DNA of 5,961 bases from contig JAZDDY010000029.1 in assembly GCA_043809265.1 (NCBI GenBank), positions 1 through 5,961 on the forward strand, read 5' to 3'. Under the pieces are notes generated by a model. That model was given only the letters and a program-made list of their open reading frames with translations, searched no databases and was not told where the DNA came from. The DNA is from JAPLVS01 sp043809265 (GTDB taxonomy: Archaea > Iainarchaeota > Iainarchaeia > Iainarchaeales > DTGL01). The position numbers and the translations under genes are program-made. Below are positions 1 through 5,066 of this stretch, one piece after another. The first letter of the stretch is position 1, and every line of letters starts with the position of its first letter.

Positions 1-101
1 CACCTTATGATTTTGGCGTTAAGGCATTTCGGGCACTTGAATTCCACGTACTCCGAAACAATCGCCTTATTGCAAGAACCGCATTTTTTCAAAAAACTCA
101 C
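1..101 (-). CDS. Zinc-ribbon protein, N-terminal part (runs off left edge)
   Basis: Reading leftwards, the first 33 codons contain two CxxC knuckles, CGSC and CPKC, about 14 residues apart, followed by a basic stretch (NAKIIR). This spacing and the FKCPKC...IIR pattern resemble the small archaeal zinc-ribbon proteins of about 60 residues (HVO_2753-like) that carry four such knuckles and are thought to bind RNA or act near translation. That family match is an inference, because the second half lies outside the window. Two starts are possible: GTG at 101, or an in-frame TTG at 92. The TTG start has the SD-like GGTGAG (102-97) four bases upstream and gives a protein starting M-K-K-C-G. The GTG start would be nearly leaderless if the TATA-like box at 122-130 is used. 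An in-frame stop at 119-117 rules out a longer start. In many archaea such a gene lies beside the EF-1 beta gene, which could be checked just beyond the left edge. Confidence 0.7.
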   Translation of the reverse strand, partial: MSFLKKCGSCNKAIVSEYVEFKCPKCLNAKIIR

Positions 102-121
102 CCCAAAACAACAAAATTAAA

Positions 122-130
122 CCTATTAAA
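122..130 (-). promoter_or_regulatory. TATA-like box of the zinc-ribbon gene
   Basis: On minus this reads TTTAATAGG, centred about 25 bases before the GTG at 101. That is the usual archaeal TATA-to-start distance and would give a leaderless or nearly leaderless mRNA. The surrounding AT-rich stretch offers other candidates, so the exact box is uncertain. Confidence 0.35.
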
Positions 131-160
131 CTAATAAGCACTAATAATTCCTTAACGCAA

Positions 161-170
161 CCTTTTAAAG
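161..170 (+). promoter_or_regulatory. TATA box (box A) of the tRNA-Arg gene
   Basis: CCTTTTAAAG is centred about 27 bases upstream of the first tRNA base (193), the expected place for an archaeal TATA box if transcription starts at or near the mature 5' end. It sits in an AT-rich region between two divergent genes. The core is nearly symmetric, so it could in principle work in both directions. Confidence 0.5.
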
Positions 171-192
171 CCTAACAGGCAAGGCCTGCGTT

Positions 193-349
193 GGCCCCGT
201 AGCTTAACGGACAGAGCACCCGGCTTCGGAGAGCCTTTCTTTTCTTTAAAAGAAAAGAAAGCCTCGGGAAAGAAAAGAATCCATAAGTGGGTTAATCTAC
301 CTGAATCGAAGTTACCGGGCGATTGGGGGTTCGAGTCCCTCCGGGGCCG
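193..349 (+). tRNA. tRNA-Arg (anticodon UCG) with an intron
   Basis: The two exons, 193-229 and 314-349, join to a 73-base cloverleaf. The acceptor stem pairs GGCCCCG (193-199) with CGGGGCC (342-348), with discriminator G349 and no encoded CCA. The D arm is 202-217 with G18-G19 at 209-210. The anticodon stem pairs CCCGG (219-223) with CCGGG (315-319). The anticodon is TCG at 226-228, preceded by T33. The T arm is 325-341 with loop TTCGAGT. A at position 20 (211) is a known arginine identity base, and A15/T48 form the expected Levitt pair. It decodes CGA and perhaps other CGN codons. A TATA-like box lies at 161-170. The missing CCA must be added by the CCA enzyme, whose gene lies in this window. 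Confidence 0.95.
230..313 (+). other. 84-base tRNA intron at position 37/38 with bulge-helix-bulge motif
   Basis: The intron lies right after tRNA position 37, the canonical archaeal site. A complete bulge-helix-bulge can be drawn: a 3-base bulge G228-G229-A230 cut after G229; a 4-bp helix CTTC (224-227) with GAAG (308-311); and a 3-base bulge T312-T313-A314 cut after T313. This is the substrate of the tRNA splicing endonuclease. Inside the intron, 235-247 pairs perfectly with 249-261 (13 bp as drawn, really about 12 bp with a small loop), flanked by GAG/CTC. The right arm motif AAAGAAAAGAA occurs again at 269-279, so a second pairing is possible. No open reading frame is seen in the intron. 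Confidence 0.92.
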
Positions 350-352
350 CTA
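339..352 (+). repeat. 14-base direct repeat, copy 1 (tRNA 3' end)
   Basis: CTCCGGGGCCGCTA covers the last T-stem bases, the 3' acceptor strand, the discriminator and three bases beyond the tRNA. An exact second copy begins 49 bases downstream, at 388. The flanks of the two copies do not match. Confidence 0.85.
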
Positions 353-357
353 AACCA

Positions 358-392
358 CGGAGCATTCAAAACAGCAGTTTTGATTCGCTCCG
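358..392 (+). repeat. Imperfect hairpin between tRNA-Arg and the convergent gene, possible terminator
   Basis: The outer stem CGGAGC (358-363) pairs with GCTCCG (387-392). The inner stem TCAAAAC (366-372) pairs with GTTTTGA (377-383). The loop is AGCA, and there is a 2/3-base internal loop, giving 13 bp in total. It lies between the ends of two converging genes, so it may help end transcription. The nearest T-run on plus (417-422) is 24 bases further on, inside the opposing gene, so this is not a classic hairpin-plus-T terminator. Its right arm overlaps the second copy of the 14-base tRNA repeat. Confidence 0.5.
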
Positions 393-401
393 GGGCCGCT
401 A
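388..401 (+). repeat. 14-base direct repeat, copy 2 (duplicate of tRNA-Arg 3' end)
   Basis: This is an exact copy of 339-352, without the remainder of a tRNA in front of it. Duplicated tRNA 3' ends are typical of integrase attachment sites, but only 35 bases separate the copies and no integrase is present. A relic of past integration, a small local duplication, or a role in the overlapping hairpin are all possible. Confidence 0.8.
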
Positions 402-407
402 TTGGCC

Positions 408-812
408 TTATTTTGCTTTTTTCCTTTCGGGTCTTCCGAATGTTTCAGGCATCAGTACAAGTGGCTTGCCTTTGCCATTATAGGTTATATCATGTCTCCG
501 GCGCCTAATCCTGAGTGCGCGGCCAAGCAGGCTGTCTGACAGCCCTGAAACTGTCACTTGGTACTGTTTCATGCCCTGGTCCCCTACTGTTGCCGCCCGC
601 CCCGTGACCTTTGTGCCAAACCCCTCTCCTTTACGGCTTAGCCTTCTTTTAAGCAGAGCAGGCCTTCTTCCGGCAGGAGTCCACGGCGCCAAATCCATTT
701 TAGCCATCCGTTCTCCAGACAGGGTTTTCAGTACCCTTACCCCGCCCCTCAGTACCGTCTCCTCTTCTAGCTTGGTTTTCCTTACCCTGCCCGACCTTGC
801 GATTTTAACCAT
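408..812 (-). CDS. Unrecognised small, very basic protein (134 residues)
   Basis: I do not recognise a family. About a quarter of the residues are Lys or Arg (roughly 20 R and 14 K), there is no Cys, no membrane segment and no signal peptide. A run of four arginines lies near residue 101 (IRRRR), and the C-terminus is basic (PERKKAK). Such composition suggests binding to nucleic acid or the ribosome, which is inference only. Coding reality is supported by a perfect SD, GGAGGG (823-818), five bases before the ATG, and by an open frame that exactly fills the gap between the CCA gene and the tRNA. It starts 63 bases after the CCA enzyme gene on the same strand, so it may be co-transcribed; an A/T-rich stretch at 856-868 could instead be its own promoter. 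Codon use differs from the neighbours: GTA is the main Val codon (6 of 10), with CTA and GGG common. This may mean foreign origin or fast evolution. Confidence 0.7.
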   Translation of the reverse strand: MVKIARSGRVRKTKLEEETVLRGGVRVLKTLSGERMAKMDLAPWTPAGRRPALLKRRLSRKGEGFGTKVTGRAATVGDQGMKQYQVTVSGLSDSLLGRALRIRRRRHDITYNGKGKPLVLMPETFGRPERKKAK

Positions 813-817
813 AAAAT

Positions 818-823
818 CCCTCC
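818..823 (-). promoter_or_regulatory. Strong ribosome binding site of the 134-residue ORF
   Basis: GGAGGG lies five bases upstream of the ATG at 812. It is the best SD match in the window and the main argument that this unfamiliar ORF is translated from this start. Confidence 0.7.
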
Positions 824-875
824 AAGCGCGTTTGCCACTAAGAATTAGAATCCAAGTTCTTTTATTTTTTGCCGC

Positions 876-2222
876 TTACAAAAACCCTTCTTTTCCTTCA
901 AGGAACCTTGAAAGGTTTGATTTGAAGAAAGGGTCTTTTTTTGCTGCGGCCAAAAATTCGCTTTTTTTGAGGAATTTGGCTTTTGCGAGCGCTTTAGTGA
1001 AAGGGGGTTTTTCGAGTTTTTTCCTGGTTTGCAGGAAAACCTTTGCAAGCGCAATGGCGCTGATGTATTTCCTCGGCTCTTCGACAACCCACCGGCCTTT
1101 TTCGATGCGCGGCCCGGTCAAGGGCTTTGAATGTTTTGCAATGAATGCCTTTGAATGCCTGTCGTCCCATGCCGGGGGGCCTGTGAAAATGATTGTGGGA
1201 TTCAATTCAAGGGATTCAAGTTCCACAAAATAATCCATTCCTTTTCCTTCTTCGGCAAATAATTCAACGCGGCGCGGCAGGAATCCGTACAATTCGAATC
1301 CGCTGTGCAGGTGCTTTTTGAATTTCCTCATCTGGCCCCAAATCACGTCGCTCAATGCGCCTTTCGGGAAAGGCATCCTTGCCGCAAACATCTGGTCCAT
1401 GCCGATGAGTTTTCCCATCCTGCTTTTTGTAATCTGTTTCGGTTTCGAGGGATAAAAGAATTTTCGGTCAGGGCATTCCAAAAAAGCGCGGCTTGCGGCC
1501 GCAAACCTTGCGAACTGCTCGATGCTCAGTGCCGCGGCCACATTCCTGTTCGTGTCCGTGGGGTCCAAAAAAACCAGCGGGGCGTCGAATTTTTTCCCTG
1601 TTTTTCCGCCGGCATTTCCTTCTATTGCCAGCGTGACGCCCGGCTTCCATTCGCTTGCCTCTTCGAGCACTTTAAGGAAAGAGCCGTATTTCACAATCAG
1701 AATTTCCGCAAGGTATCCTGAAAAGCCCTCTTTCTCTATCTTTGCGCCATAACAGTCTATCCCTTTCAGGAATGCCTTTAACAGCCTTACTTCGCCGCGC
1801 ATTTCGCCGGTGAGTGTTTTGAGCAGGAAGCGGTTATGGAAGGGAGACCTGTCGACCGCGCTTTTCAGGCCGCCTGCCTTTTTCACGTCATAAGAAGGGA
1901 CAATTTCCACCTCAAAACCGTTGATTATGCCGCGCGTGTAAGGATGTTCACTATATTCAAGCCAGCATTTGTGGCCTTTGAAAACCTTTTTGCCTATTGC
2001 AAGCCCCTGTTTTTCGAATTCGTTGCGCGGCATTTTTTCCGGAAACAGCACAAAAATGTCTATGTCCCTGTCATCGCGCAAATGCGTGTTCCTTGCAATC
2101 GAGCCTGCCAGGGTGACGCCGACATGCTTTCCCCTGAAGCCCCTGATTTTTGCCATTATGGTCTCGGCTGTCTTTTGTTCCTTTTCAAGCTCTTTTTCCG
2201 TGGGCGTTACCTTGGTCAGCAC
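876..2222 (-). CDS. cca: CCA-adding enzyme (archaeal class I tRNA nucleotidyltransferase)
   Basis: This enzyme adds or repairs the 3' CCA of tRNAs from CTP and ATP without a nucleic acid template. The nucleotidyltransferase core is clear: G40-S41 in GSIARNT, D53 and D55 in DIDIF, and a third carboxylate E106 in FEVEIVPSY, where the Archaeoglobus enzyme has Asp. Other family blocks follow: KSAVDRSPFHNRFL, GFSGYLAEILIVKYGSF and LDPTDTNRNVAAALS, the last in the central domain. The 448-residue length fits the family (about 440-460). The start is uncertain. The GTG at 2222 is the first standard start after the in-frame stop at 2246-2244, yet the eight codons upstream (IKKILNEV) look like the conserved first helix of archaeal CCA enzymes. 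Initiation at ATC (2243) or ATA (2234) is therefore possible. The C-terminal 45 residues are Lys-rich. The gene is divergent from the ATPase and is followed by the 134-residue ORF. It serves the tRNA-Arg here, which encodes no CCA. Confidence 0.96.
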   Translation of the reverse strand: MLTKVTPTEKELEKEQKTAETIMAKIRGFRGKHVGVTLAGSIARNTHLRDDRDIDIFVLFPEKMPRNEFEKQGLAIGKKVFKGHKCWLEYSEHPYTRGIINGFEVEIVPSYDVKKAGGLKSAVDRSPFHNRFLLKTLTGEMRGEVRLLKAFLKGIDCYGAKIEKEGFSGYLAEILIVKYGSFLKVLEEASEWKPGVTLAIEGNAGGKTGKKFDAPLVFLDPTDTNRNVAAALSIEQFARFAAASRAFLECPDRKFFYPSKPKQITKSRMGKLIGMDQMFAARMPFPKGALSDVIWGQMRKFKKHLHSGFELYGFLPRRVELFAEEGKGMDYFVELESLELNPTIIFTGPPAWDDRHSKAFIAKHSKPLTGPRIEKGRWVVEEPRKYISAIALAKVFLQTRKKLEKPPFTKALAKAKFLKKSEFLAAAKKDPFFKSNLSRFLEGKEGFL

Positions 2223-2259
2223 TTCGTTGAGTATTTTTTTGATTCAAACCACCAAAAAC

Positions 2260-2268
2260 CTATAAAGG
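2260..2268 (-). promoter_or_regulatory. TATA-like box of the CCA enzyme gene
   Basis: On minus this reads CTTTATAGG. Transcription would be expected to start near 2238, about 15 bases before the GTG at 2222. Another AT-rich candidate lies at 2275-2286, which would give a longer leader that includes the GGTGG motif near 2250. Confidence 0.4.
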
Positions 2269-2293
2269 CAAAAACATTAATAAGTTGTTCTGG

Positions 2294-2302
2294 TTTATAT
2301 AA
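2294..2302 (+). promoter_or_regulatory. TATA box of the secretion/pilus ATPase gene
   Basis: TTTATATAA is a near-ideal archaeal TATA box centred about 26 bases before 2324. The transcript would therefore begin almost at the GTG at 2326, giving a leaderless or nearly leaderless mRNA. Being nearly symmetric, it could also feed the divergent CCA gene. Confidence 0.6.
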
Positions 2303-2305
2303 ATT

Positions 2306-2319
2306 GGCTTTTCAAAGCC
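2306..2319 (+). repeat. 6-bp inverted repeat between TATA box and start (operator-like)
   Basis: GGCTTT and AAAGCC are perfect inverted arms with a 2-base spacer. They lie just after the TATA box and just before the predicted transcription start of the ATPase gene, where a bound repressor would block RNA polymerase. No regulator is known for it; the operator role is inference. Confidence 0.4.
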
Positions 2320-2325
2320 TTTAGG

Positions 2326-3921
2326 GTGTTTCGGTTGTACAAAACCAATCTGACTGAAGTAAAGGGGAAATTGCTGGAATCCTATGGCAACATCCAGGTG
2401 TTCGACGGCTTTCCCTACAAGCTTTACGAGGTCAGCGAATCCGATTTCCCGCCGGCCCAGAAAAAGATAGCGGACCTGCTCATAAGTTCGATAAACCGCA
2501 CTTATTCGCTTGACGAAATAAGGGATGCGGTGTCGATAGACAAGGCAGTGGAGTTCGTAAACCATTTCAACACGGAAATAATCCAGACAATCGAAATAAA
2601 CGAGCTGATGATGAAGTTTCCGTCAACCCAGGTTTACACCGAGTTGAGGGACAAAATAGCGGAATTGTTCAAAAAATATTTGCCAAAAATAACCAAGCGG
2701 GAGGAGGTTGCCGATTATATCCTGAACAGCTCCATAGGCTACTCTAAAATTTTCCCGGTCATAATGGACGAATCGCTCGAGGAAATAATGATTAACGGCG
2801 CCAAAACGCCTGTTTTTGTTTTCCATAAGAGGCACGGAATGTGCAAGACAAACATTGTTTTCGACAACGAAAGGACGCTCTTGAAACTTACCGCAAAAAT
2901 CGCGCTCACTATCGGCAAAAAATTCGACGAGGCCAATCCCCTGCTTGACGCCAGGATGCCTGACGGGAGCAGGGCAAACGCCACTTTCCCGAATATCACC
3001 CCCTTCGGCCTTACTGTCACAATCAGGAAATTCAACAAAATGCCGTTGTCCATAGTCGAGCTGATAAAAAACAATTCCCTTTCAAGCGAGGTTGCGGCAT
3101 TCCTCTGGCTCACTGTCGAGGGCCTGAACATAGAGCCGATGAACATTATCATCAGCGGCGGCGCAGGGAGCGGCAAAACAACTCTCCTGAATGCGGTTGC
3201 CGCCTTTGTGCGCTATGACGACCGCGTCATTTCAATCGAGGACACGCTCGAGCTTGACCTTGGCTCAAGGGACAACTGGATCCAGATGGAATCCAAGCCT
3301 AAAATCCGCACATTCGATGAAGTGACAATGGATGATTTGCTGAAAAATTCCCTTAGGATGAGGCCTGACAGGATTATTGTGGGCGAGGTCAGGGGTGAGG
3401 AAACCCAGACAATGTTTGTGGCAATGGATACCGGCCACAGGGGCATTCTCGGAACACTGCATTCGAACACCGCAAGGGAAATGATTTTAAGGCTTGAAAG
3501 CGCGCCGATGAACGTGCCGGAACACATGCTGCCTTTGCTCAATATTGCGGTGATAATGTTCAGGATGTACGACAGGCGCTTCGGCATGATCCGCAGGATA
3601 AAAGAAATAGCGGAAATCCAACGCATGGAGAACAAGGTTTTGCTCGGCAACATCTACGAGTGGGACAAGAAAGCCGACAAGGTGAAGAAAACAGACATTC
3701 CCTCGCACACAATCGACGCGCTTGCCGAGAAAACCTCGCTGTCAAAGCAGGAACTGAAGGACGAAATGGTTGTAAGGAAAAGGATTCTCGACTGGATGAT
3801 CGAGAAAAACATCTGCAAGGCGCCCGAAGTCGAGCAGATAATACAAGAATACTACCTTGACCCGAGAAGCATCCTGGAAAAAATCTCGCAGGACAAGCCG
3901 CAGGGCGGCGCTCAGGCCTGA
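2326..3921 (+). CDS. Type II/IV secretion system ATPase (archaeal pilus/archaellum type)
   Basis: This is a hexameric cytoplasmic motor ATPase of the GspE/VirB11/TadA/FlaI superfamily that powers assembly of type IV pilus-like filaments or protein export. The N-terminal domain (about 1-230) precedes the ATPase core. Walker A is GGAGSGKTT (278-286, K284), the Asp box is SIEDTLEL (303-310), Walker B is RIIVGEVRGEE (349-359, E354), and the His box is TGHRGILGTLHS (369-380). All key residues are intact. The last 100 residues form a charged helical tail without a domain I can name. The start may be GTG 2326 (leaderless, following the TATA box at 2294-2302) or TTG 2335, which has AGGGTG (2323-2328) six bases upstream. 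Both give nearly the same protein. Its usual partner, a TadC/FlaJ-like membrane protein, is not next to it: the following gene converges and overlaps it by 10 bases. The exact filament type (archaellum, adhesion pilus or secretion) cannot be decided here. Confidence 0.95.
   Translation: MFRLYKTNLTEVKGKLLESYGNIQVFDGFPYKLYEVSESDFPPAQKKIADLLISSINRTYSLDEIRDAVSIDKAVEFVNHFNTEIIQTIEINELMMKFPSTQVYTELRDKIAELFKKYLPKITKREEVADYILNSSIGYSKIFPVIMDESLEEIMINGAKTPVFVFHKRHGMCKTNIVFDNERTLLKLTAKIALTIGKKFDEANPLLDARMPDGSRANATFPNITPFGLTVTIRKFNKMPLSIVELIKNNSLSSEVAAFLWLTVEGLNIEPMNIIISGGAGSGKTTLLNAVAAFVRYDDRVISIEDTLELDLGSRDNWIQMESKPKIRTFDEVTMDDLLKNSLRMRPDRIIVGEVRGEETQTMFVAMDTGHRGILGTLHSNTAREMILRLESAPMNVPEHMLPLLNIAVIMFRMYDRRFGMIRRIKEIAEIQRMENKVLLGNIYEWDKKADKVKKTDIPSHTIDALAEKTSLSKQELKDEMVVRKRILDWMIEKNICKAPEVEQIIQEYYLDPRSILEKISQDKPQGGAQA
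3912..3921. other. Palindrome carrying both stop codons of two convergent genes
   Basis: TCAGGCCTGA is a perfect 10-base palindrome and is exactly the overlap between the ATPase gene (plus) and the ThpR gene (minus). Each gene ends in CAG-GCC-TGA, so both proteins end in Gln-Ala. Confidence 0.9.
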
Positions 3922-4454
3922 CAGAATTCGATTTTTTTCAGCACCGAATATTTCGGCCCCTTCGGCCCGAGAACCGACTGCATTACATCAAGGGATCCGG
4001 CTTCGATTGTTTCCGCAAAACCCTTCATTTCCAGGTCCACCAGCGCCTTCTCAAGGCCTACGGCGTGCATTTCCTTGTTTCTCGCAAGCGTGATATGGGG
4101 GTGGAATTTTTCTCCGCCCAGGCCGAGCGCTTCGTCTATCCCTGCGCCTAGTTCTTCCAGTTCCTTTGCGCCTTTTCCCACACCGAGCCACAAAACCCGC
4201 TTATGGAAGTGGCCTATGCCCTTAAGTTCTATTTCAAATTTCTTCGTTTGTTTTGCGAATTCCAGTTTTTCAATTGTTTCCTTGGCTGCGTTCTCCCCCA
4301 AATTGCCCAAAAATTTCATTGTGATGTGCAGGTTTTCCCGTTCCACGGCCTTAAGTCCTTTTTTGGGCAGCAGGGGCATAAGCTCACTGCAAATCCGATT
4401 CTTTGTTTTTTCAGGCAGGTTCACAGCAATAAAAACCCTCATCGGCCAATCCAT
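3912..4454 (-). CDS. thpR: RNA 2',3'-cyclic phosphodiesterase (2H family, LigT/ThpR)
   Basis: Members of this 2H phosphoesterase family open 2',3'-cyclic phosphate ends of RNA to 2'-phosphate; some also join tRNA halves through a 2'-5' bond in vitro. Both catalytic HxTx motifs are present, H43-I-T45 in LHITMKFLG and H120-I-T122 in FHPHITLAR, and the start RVFIAVNLP is typical. The 180-residue length is normal. The ATG at 4454 is preferred over the family-typical ATG at 4442, because GGTGA (4468-4464) sits nine bases before the former and too far from the latter; this adds M-D-W-P. The SD contains the stop of the upstream Taw3 gene, so translation is probably coupled. It is the last gene of the minus-strand operon and overlaps the convergent ATPase by 10 bases. 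Natural substrates in archaea are unclear; tRNA ends are likely given the neighbours. Confidence 0.95.
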   Translation of the reverse strand: MDWPMRVFIAVNLPEKTKNRICSELMPLLPKKGLKAVERENLHITMKFLGNLGENAAKETIEKLEFAKQTKKFEIELKGIGHFHKRVLWLGVGKGAKELEELGAGIDEALGLGGEKFHPHITLARNKEMHAVGLEKALVDLEMKGFAETIEAGSLDVMQSVLGPKGPKYSVLKKIEFCQA

Positions 4455-4463
4455 TTTACATGC

Positions 4464-5066
4464 TCACCTTAGTTCCTTTCTAACTCTTTTTTCGAATTTT
4501 TCCACTCTTTCATAATTGAAGCCGATTTTCCTGTTCGCTTCTTCCACTATTTCCCTTATGAATTCCTCTGAGGCAAGGATTTTTTTGCCTCTTTTCACAA
4601 GCACGGAAATTTCCTCTGTGCCCATGAGTTCCACGATGAATTTTCCGGGTTTTGCGGTGATAATGCCGCCTCTTTTGATGCCGCTCTTGTCCTTGAGCGA
4701 AAGCAGTTTGACTGCGTTTTCAAGCGAATTAGTGCCTATGTGGATTATGAAGGGCTCCATTTTCAGCCATATTTCGCCCTCTGTTTCCTCTTCCAGGGCT
4801 TCAAGCACCTTTTCAGGCTCGACCTGTTCGTGCCATTTCCTGTGGAACCTGCTGTCAAGCTTGCTCCTGCTTTTAAGGCCGAGCAGTATGATGCGCCCGC
4901 TGCACCCGGAAGAAGTGAAAAAGTTTTCCGTCCCCGAAATGAAATCGCAAAGGCCCACCATTGCCTTGTCTATCCTCTTTTCGTCCTCGGCTTTTTTCAG
5001 CGTGGTCGCATGCCTTTTTTTCACCATTTCAAACCTTGCCCCTGACTTCTTTTTTTCTTCCATCAT
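4464..5066 (-). CDS. taw3: tRNA wybutosine-synthesis methyltransferase Taw3 (TYW3 family)
   Basis: TYW3/Taw3 proteins use S-adenosylmethionine to methylate N4 of the tricyclic wyosine intermediate at G37 of tRNA-Phe (yW-86 to yW-72), next to the anticodon. Evidence is the family signature around residues 52-61 (SSGCSGRIIL, variant of SSCSGRI), followed by KWHE (77-80), MEPFIIHIGT (103-112), the block SGIKRGGII (128-136), VELMGTEEISVLV (145-157) and a C-terminal AN.K..FNYERVE segment (177-189). The 200-residue length fits. One difference is a Gly inserted as S-G-C instead of the usual S-S-C order. The start ATG at 5066 overlaps the upstream stop (ATGA), with GGAG (5075-5072) five bases upstream; an ATG at 5063 is also possible. 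It is the middle gene of a three-gene operon. The presence of Taw3 implies that Taw1 and Taw2 are encoded elsewhere in the genome. Confidence 0.9.
   Translation of the reverse strand: MMEEKKKSGARFEMVKKRHATTLKKAEDEKRIDKAMVGLCDFISGTENFFTSSGCSGRIILLGLKSRSKLDSRFHRKWHEQVEPEKVLEALEEETEGEIWLKMEPFIIHIGTNSLENAVKLLSLKDKSGIKRGGIITAKPGKFIVELMGTEEISVLVKRGKKILASEEFIREIVEEANRKIGFNYERVEKFEKRVRKELR

Noticed and set aside
235..279. Repeated AAAGAAAAGAA units as a CRISPR or satellite array
   Set aside because: There are only two direct copies plus one inverted one, all inside the tRNA intron, and no spacers.
388..401. Second tRNA gene at the duplicated 3' end
   Set aside because: Only the 14-base 3' end matches; no T loop, anticodon arm or 5' acceptor strand is present upstream.
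323..508. Short plus-strand frame beginning inside the tRNA
   Set aside because: It starts within tRNA exon 2 and runs over the hairpin and the opposing gene; no ribosome binding site makes sense there.
845..1087. 80-codon minus-strand frame overlapping the CCA gene end
   Set aside because: It is an out-of-frame reading of the Lys-rich C-terminus of the CCA enzyme, with no separate start signal or recognisable motif.
571..1233. Long plus-strand open frame (220 codons) across the 134-residue ORF and the CCA gene 3' end
   Set aside because: It lies antisense to the well-supported CCA enzyme and the SD-led ORF, has low-complexity Ser/Phe/Leu-rich translation typical of an antisense frame, and matches no family.
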